Of a DNA stretch of 64,000 nt, positions 61,379 to 64,000 are shown one piece after another. The notes under the pieces are model-generated. The model saw nothing but the letters and a program-made list of their open reading frames with translations. It did no database searches and was not told the origin of the DNA. Position numbers and translations under genes: made by a program. The DNA lies in NCBI RefSeq assembly GCF_041381155.1, contig NC_091140.1, positions 20,054,864 to 20,118,863 of the forward strand, given 5' to 3'. Source of the stretch: Argopecten irradians (taxonomy: Eukaryota; Mollusca; Bivalvia; Pectinida; Pectinidae). Within the stretch, counting starts at the first letter, position 1. Each line of letters begins with the position of its first letter.

Positions 61379-63979
61379 ATGATGGAATTAAACCTAACTC
61401 GGGTTGACTACATGCAGGTTTGTTCTTCTAAAGAGTTATATTCATATATTTTCTATGTTATCAGATATTCAACATGAAATGAACGTTTAACGTTGCATGA
61501 AAGTAAGGCATGACATATATTCATACCATGCAGTCGGTGTCTGACTCTGGACTGACAGATACTCCAACAATGTTAAGAGGTATAGCACGACGAGACACTT
61601 TTAATCATTAATTACGTCGTGTCTAACCTCTAACAATCGAGGCAGGATTCACACGACGCAGAAATGGGCTCGATATAAATTCTAAATTTCAAGTTGTGTT
61701 TACACTAACCTTTTATATCCTCGAGATCTCAATATAGATTGGATTAGACTGACAGATTAATTATTACAGTAGAATCACTGATATGGCACAGGCATTTCAC
61801 CAATGATCATTCACTGATTTCTGACAGTGCTGTAACATGTCTAAGACTTCCATCGCTTTGACCTGGCTACTGTGAAAATATACGTTCTCAACTGCTCCGC
61901 AGTGTAATCTAGATCAGGGTTCAAACCTAATCCCTATTGAGATTCCTCCTACTCTTTTATAATCGGAAGTTTGAGACGAGAGACAACGTCCAAATTTAAA
62001 AGAGTCTCGAACAGGAATCTCAATAGAGGTTAGGTTCAAACCTAGTAGAGTAGTGTTTTATTATGGTCACAAGTTATCAGCTCAACCACTAAGGATTAAT
62101 ATGTGTAGTGGGATTGGACTGTGTCGATCATCGGTGACCAGGTGGCTCAGTCGGTAGAGCACTCGGCTAGTGTTCTGAGGGTCCCTGGTTAGAATCCCCG
62201 TCTGGCCGCTACATTTCCTCCTCTCCTGTTACAAAATTGGCACCCAACTAAATAACCCACGGTGGTGGTGTTTGGAAGGGTCTCGTATGTCTTTGAAGGC
62301 GAAGACTTTGAGAAAGGAAGGAGGAGTGTAGCGGGATTGGACTGTGTCGATCATCGGTGACCATGTAGCTCAGTCGGTAGAGCCCTCAGCTAGTGTTCTA
62401 AGGGTCCCAGGTTCGAATCCCGGTCTGGCCGCTTCATTTTCTCCTCTCCTGTTACATATGAATTGAAGGCAAAGCCTCAGAAAAGCGCAGCTTCATGTAA
62501 AAAAATGTTAATATAGTTACGATTATAACCTTAGAACTAGATTAAAATTGTTTAAACTTGTAGTCCGATTGATTATTTTTAATTGCAATTCTTTAACACT
62601 ATTGGTGGATGTATTGTGTCTAGCAATATATCAACAGTCATCATATACACGTCAGAAAGTAATATATTCAACTGGAATAGTTTGGTCTTGTTTCTCTCAA
62701 AGGCGGAAAACTTGGCAACATGCCATGTATAAAAATGTGCTTGAATGTGTGCCATCATCTTTGGCAACAAGATTCATGATGTCACGACTGACGGTGCCGT
62801 GGGCTCCACAACATACAGACTATATCATTTTGACCAGTGCATTTATTGTGTCGTTTTTATCTTTGTATCATTATCTAAAACTACTTAAGAGTAATTTCAA
62901 AGTGTATCCTGATGACACAATTCGTCCATTGAAAAAATTTAAAATCTTGTCGTGCTGATAACGAGAATTAAAATATGGCTGCCTGCATGGAGGCGAGAGA
63001 CTTTTCCTGCGGGACACAATTTCAAAGTCCAAGGGGCACTGGAATGTATTGGAATCTATATGCTCACACATGTGCTATATTAGTAGAACTTTGCTCTACA
63101 TGGCCAATTTTAGGCTCTTATCAATTAAAATCAGATCATTAAGCATAAAGAATGAAAAAATATATGATTTTTTTGTGTTAATCCAAAACTTTTAGTTTTA
63201 TAACTTCAAGTTTCATTTGTTTGGGTTACAGTTTAATCATCAACTCAAATACCTTCAAACTAAATTGGCTTTTTAATTACAACGATTTTGGTGTTAATTG
63301 TTATTAATCTCTCTCTTTACAGGCAGGAGCTACCTCACAAAAATGCATGTGTCTACTTCCATCAGTCGCAGGAAAAGCACAGAAGGTAAACATGATGTAG
63401 TTATGTTGATGCCACAAAACCAATAATGGGTCATTAACAAACTGCTAACTGTAAGTGTGCATGTACCATATGTACACATGTTATGTGCTTAGCTGGAAAG
63501 AGTCATCTCTGACTCGACTAGGATAAGATAGGCTCCATACAGGGTTTTGGTAAAAGGTCATTCAAAAAGACGTGGGTAAAGTACTATTTATTGTCGATTA
63601 GTCCCACCTCCTGGTGATGATGATGATGATGTCACAAAAATCACGTCAAATGACAACATCATAATCACCGGAAGGTGGGACTAATGGACGGTAAATAGTA
63701 CTTTACCCACGTTGTTTTGGGATCATGAAACCCTTGTATTGGGAGTTTTCTGACAAAATCAGAAAGTTGGCAAGTGTATAAGTACATTATGATATACATG
63801 TCCAAAAAATTTCTACTATATACTGATAATGCTCACGGCCCAGCCTTAAAATTTCCACTTTAAAACACTTTTTTGTCTATTGATATGTCATTTTGAGATA
63901 TGTTTGTTGCTTGAAGGTGGTGATGGGAGACCAGGAAGGCTTATTTCAGTGTATAGGAATGAAGAAAGGAGAACCCCAG
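61379..63979 (+). CDS. BBS7: Bardet-Biedl syndrome 7 protein homologue, first three coding exons (partial)
   Basis: BBS7 is a BBSome subunit, which moves membrane proteins in and out of cilia. Exons 61379-61417, 63323-63385 and 63917-63979 have GT-AG borders and phase 0 throughout, giving 55 residues before the window ends. Text such as LNLTRVDYMQAGATSQK and KAQKVVMGDQEGLFQC lines up along its length with the human BBS7 N-terminus (LILNRMDYLQVGVTSQK; VVVGDHDGVVMCFGMKKGE), the start of its beta-propeller; GMKKGE is shared exactly. The start is either of two adjacent ATGs (61379 or 61382). Intron 1 (1.9 kb) carries a SINE dimer and foldbacks; intron 2 carries a foldback. Confidence 0.95.
61918..62045. 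repeat. Foldback repeat in BBS7 intron 1
   Basis: 'gggttcaaacctaatcccta ... ctcttttata' pairs with 'aaaagagtctcg ... gaggttaggttcaaaccta'. Arms of about 45 bp, imperfect. Confidence 0.7.
62105..62470 (+). repeat. tRNA-derived SINE-like unit, tandem dimer
   Basis: Two units start 'gtagtgggattggactgtgt' (62105) and 'gtagcgggattggactgtgt' (62328), 223 bp apart. Each holds Pol III-like boxes: A box GTAGCTCAGTCGGTAGAGC and B box GGTTCGAATCC (degraded to GGTTAGAATCC in unit 1). Acceptor and anticodon stems do not pair well, so neither is a working tRNA. In BBS7 intron 1. Confidence 0.7.
62471..63322. other. BBS7 intron 1, 3' part, nothing recognised
   Basis: AT-rich intronic sequence; the 136-codon open frame at 62548-62958 resembles no family. 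Confidence 0.4.
63563..63712. mobile_element. Foldback/MITE in BBS7 intron 2
   Basis: 'acgtgggtaaagtactattt ... gattagtcccacct' (63571) pairs with 'aggtgggactaat ... aaatagtactttacccacgt' (ending 63711). Arms of about 43 bp. The loop contains (GAT)n and 'gatgatgtcac'. Confidence 0.8.
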
Positions 63980-64000
63980 GTATGTTTTATAAAAAGAAGC

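Noticed and set aside
62140-62435. Two functional tRNA genes
   Set aside because: A and B boxes are present but acceptor and anticodon stems do not pair; better explained as a tRNA-derived SINE.
62548-62958. 136-codon plus-strand frame
   Set aside because: Intronic, AT-rich, no recognisable domain.

Overview
The window is AT-rich, intron-dense animal DNA. It most likely comes from a lophotrochozoan, probably a bivalve mollusc; species cannot be read from the sequence. Support comes from a PAN plus fibrinogen-related lectin gene, a phytanoyl-CoA-dioxygenase-family gene of the type expanded in molluscs, a conserved BBS7 start, a Penelope-like element, an I/Nimb-type LINE tail and many short inverted-repeat elements. 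Most of the DNA is repeats. No bacterial-style operon, rRNA or credible tRNA gene was seen, and no retrovirus, LTR or Polinton-type element was recognised.

Host genes. (1) The 5' part of an unidentified coiled-coil protein gene lies on the minus strand, ATG at 5825, six exons down to 421, leaving the window at position 1. One of its introns must use a GC-AG splice pair to keep frame. (2) A complete nine-exon Fe(II)/2-oxoglutarate dioxygenase gene (PhyH family, 295 aa) lies on the plus strand, 27958-34244. (3) A complete five-exon secreted PAN plus fibrinogen-C lectin-like gene (312 aa) lies on the minus strand, 41269-37202. (4) The first three coding exons of BBS7, a BBSome subunit, lie on the plus strand, 61379-63979, running off the right edge. 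For genes 2 to 4, and for the exons of gene 1 in the window, all exon phases join in frame.

Mobile and repeated DNA, left to right. A dispersed ~385 bp repeat sits in introns of gene 1. TTAA-flanked MITEs lie at 7270, 12675 and 29426, the first nested in a 61-bp-arm inverted repeat element. A Penelope-like retroelement relic lies at about 10040-11757. A spliced, Crypton-type (DUF3504/KIAA1958-like) tyrosine recombinase relic starts near 14650. It is interrupted inside its catalytic HxxR region by a 5.7 kb I/Nimb-type LINE (15799-21472, minus) with a clean 12 bp target-site duplication; the recombinase resumes at 21485. A PIF/Harbinger transposase relic lies near 23400. A foldback-like element with arrays of inverted CGTCTTTTCG units sits 250 bp upstream of the lectin gene. 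Then come an 11-copy 473 bp satellite (44226-49437), a second TTAA MITE family joined to its end, a 3.7 kb 29 bp minisatellite (about 50266-53988), and a young, nearly intact CR1/Jockey-like LINE (54136-59424) flanked by 71 bp perfect direct repeats. Several foldback palindromes and a tRNA-derived SINE dimer fill the BBS7 side.

The four host genes look functionally unrelated (cilia transport, secreted recognition protein, dioxygenase, coiled-coil protein). The most striking material is structural: nested insertions, the foldback element at the lectin promoter, and the satellite whose unit boundaries and both array ends fall on TTAA.
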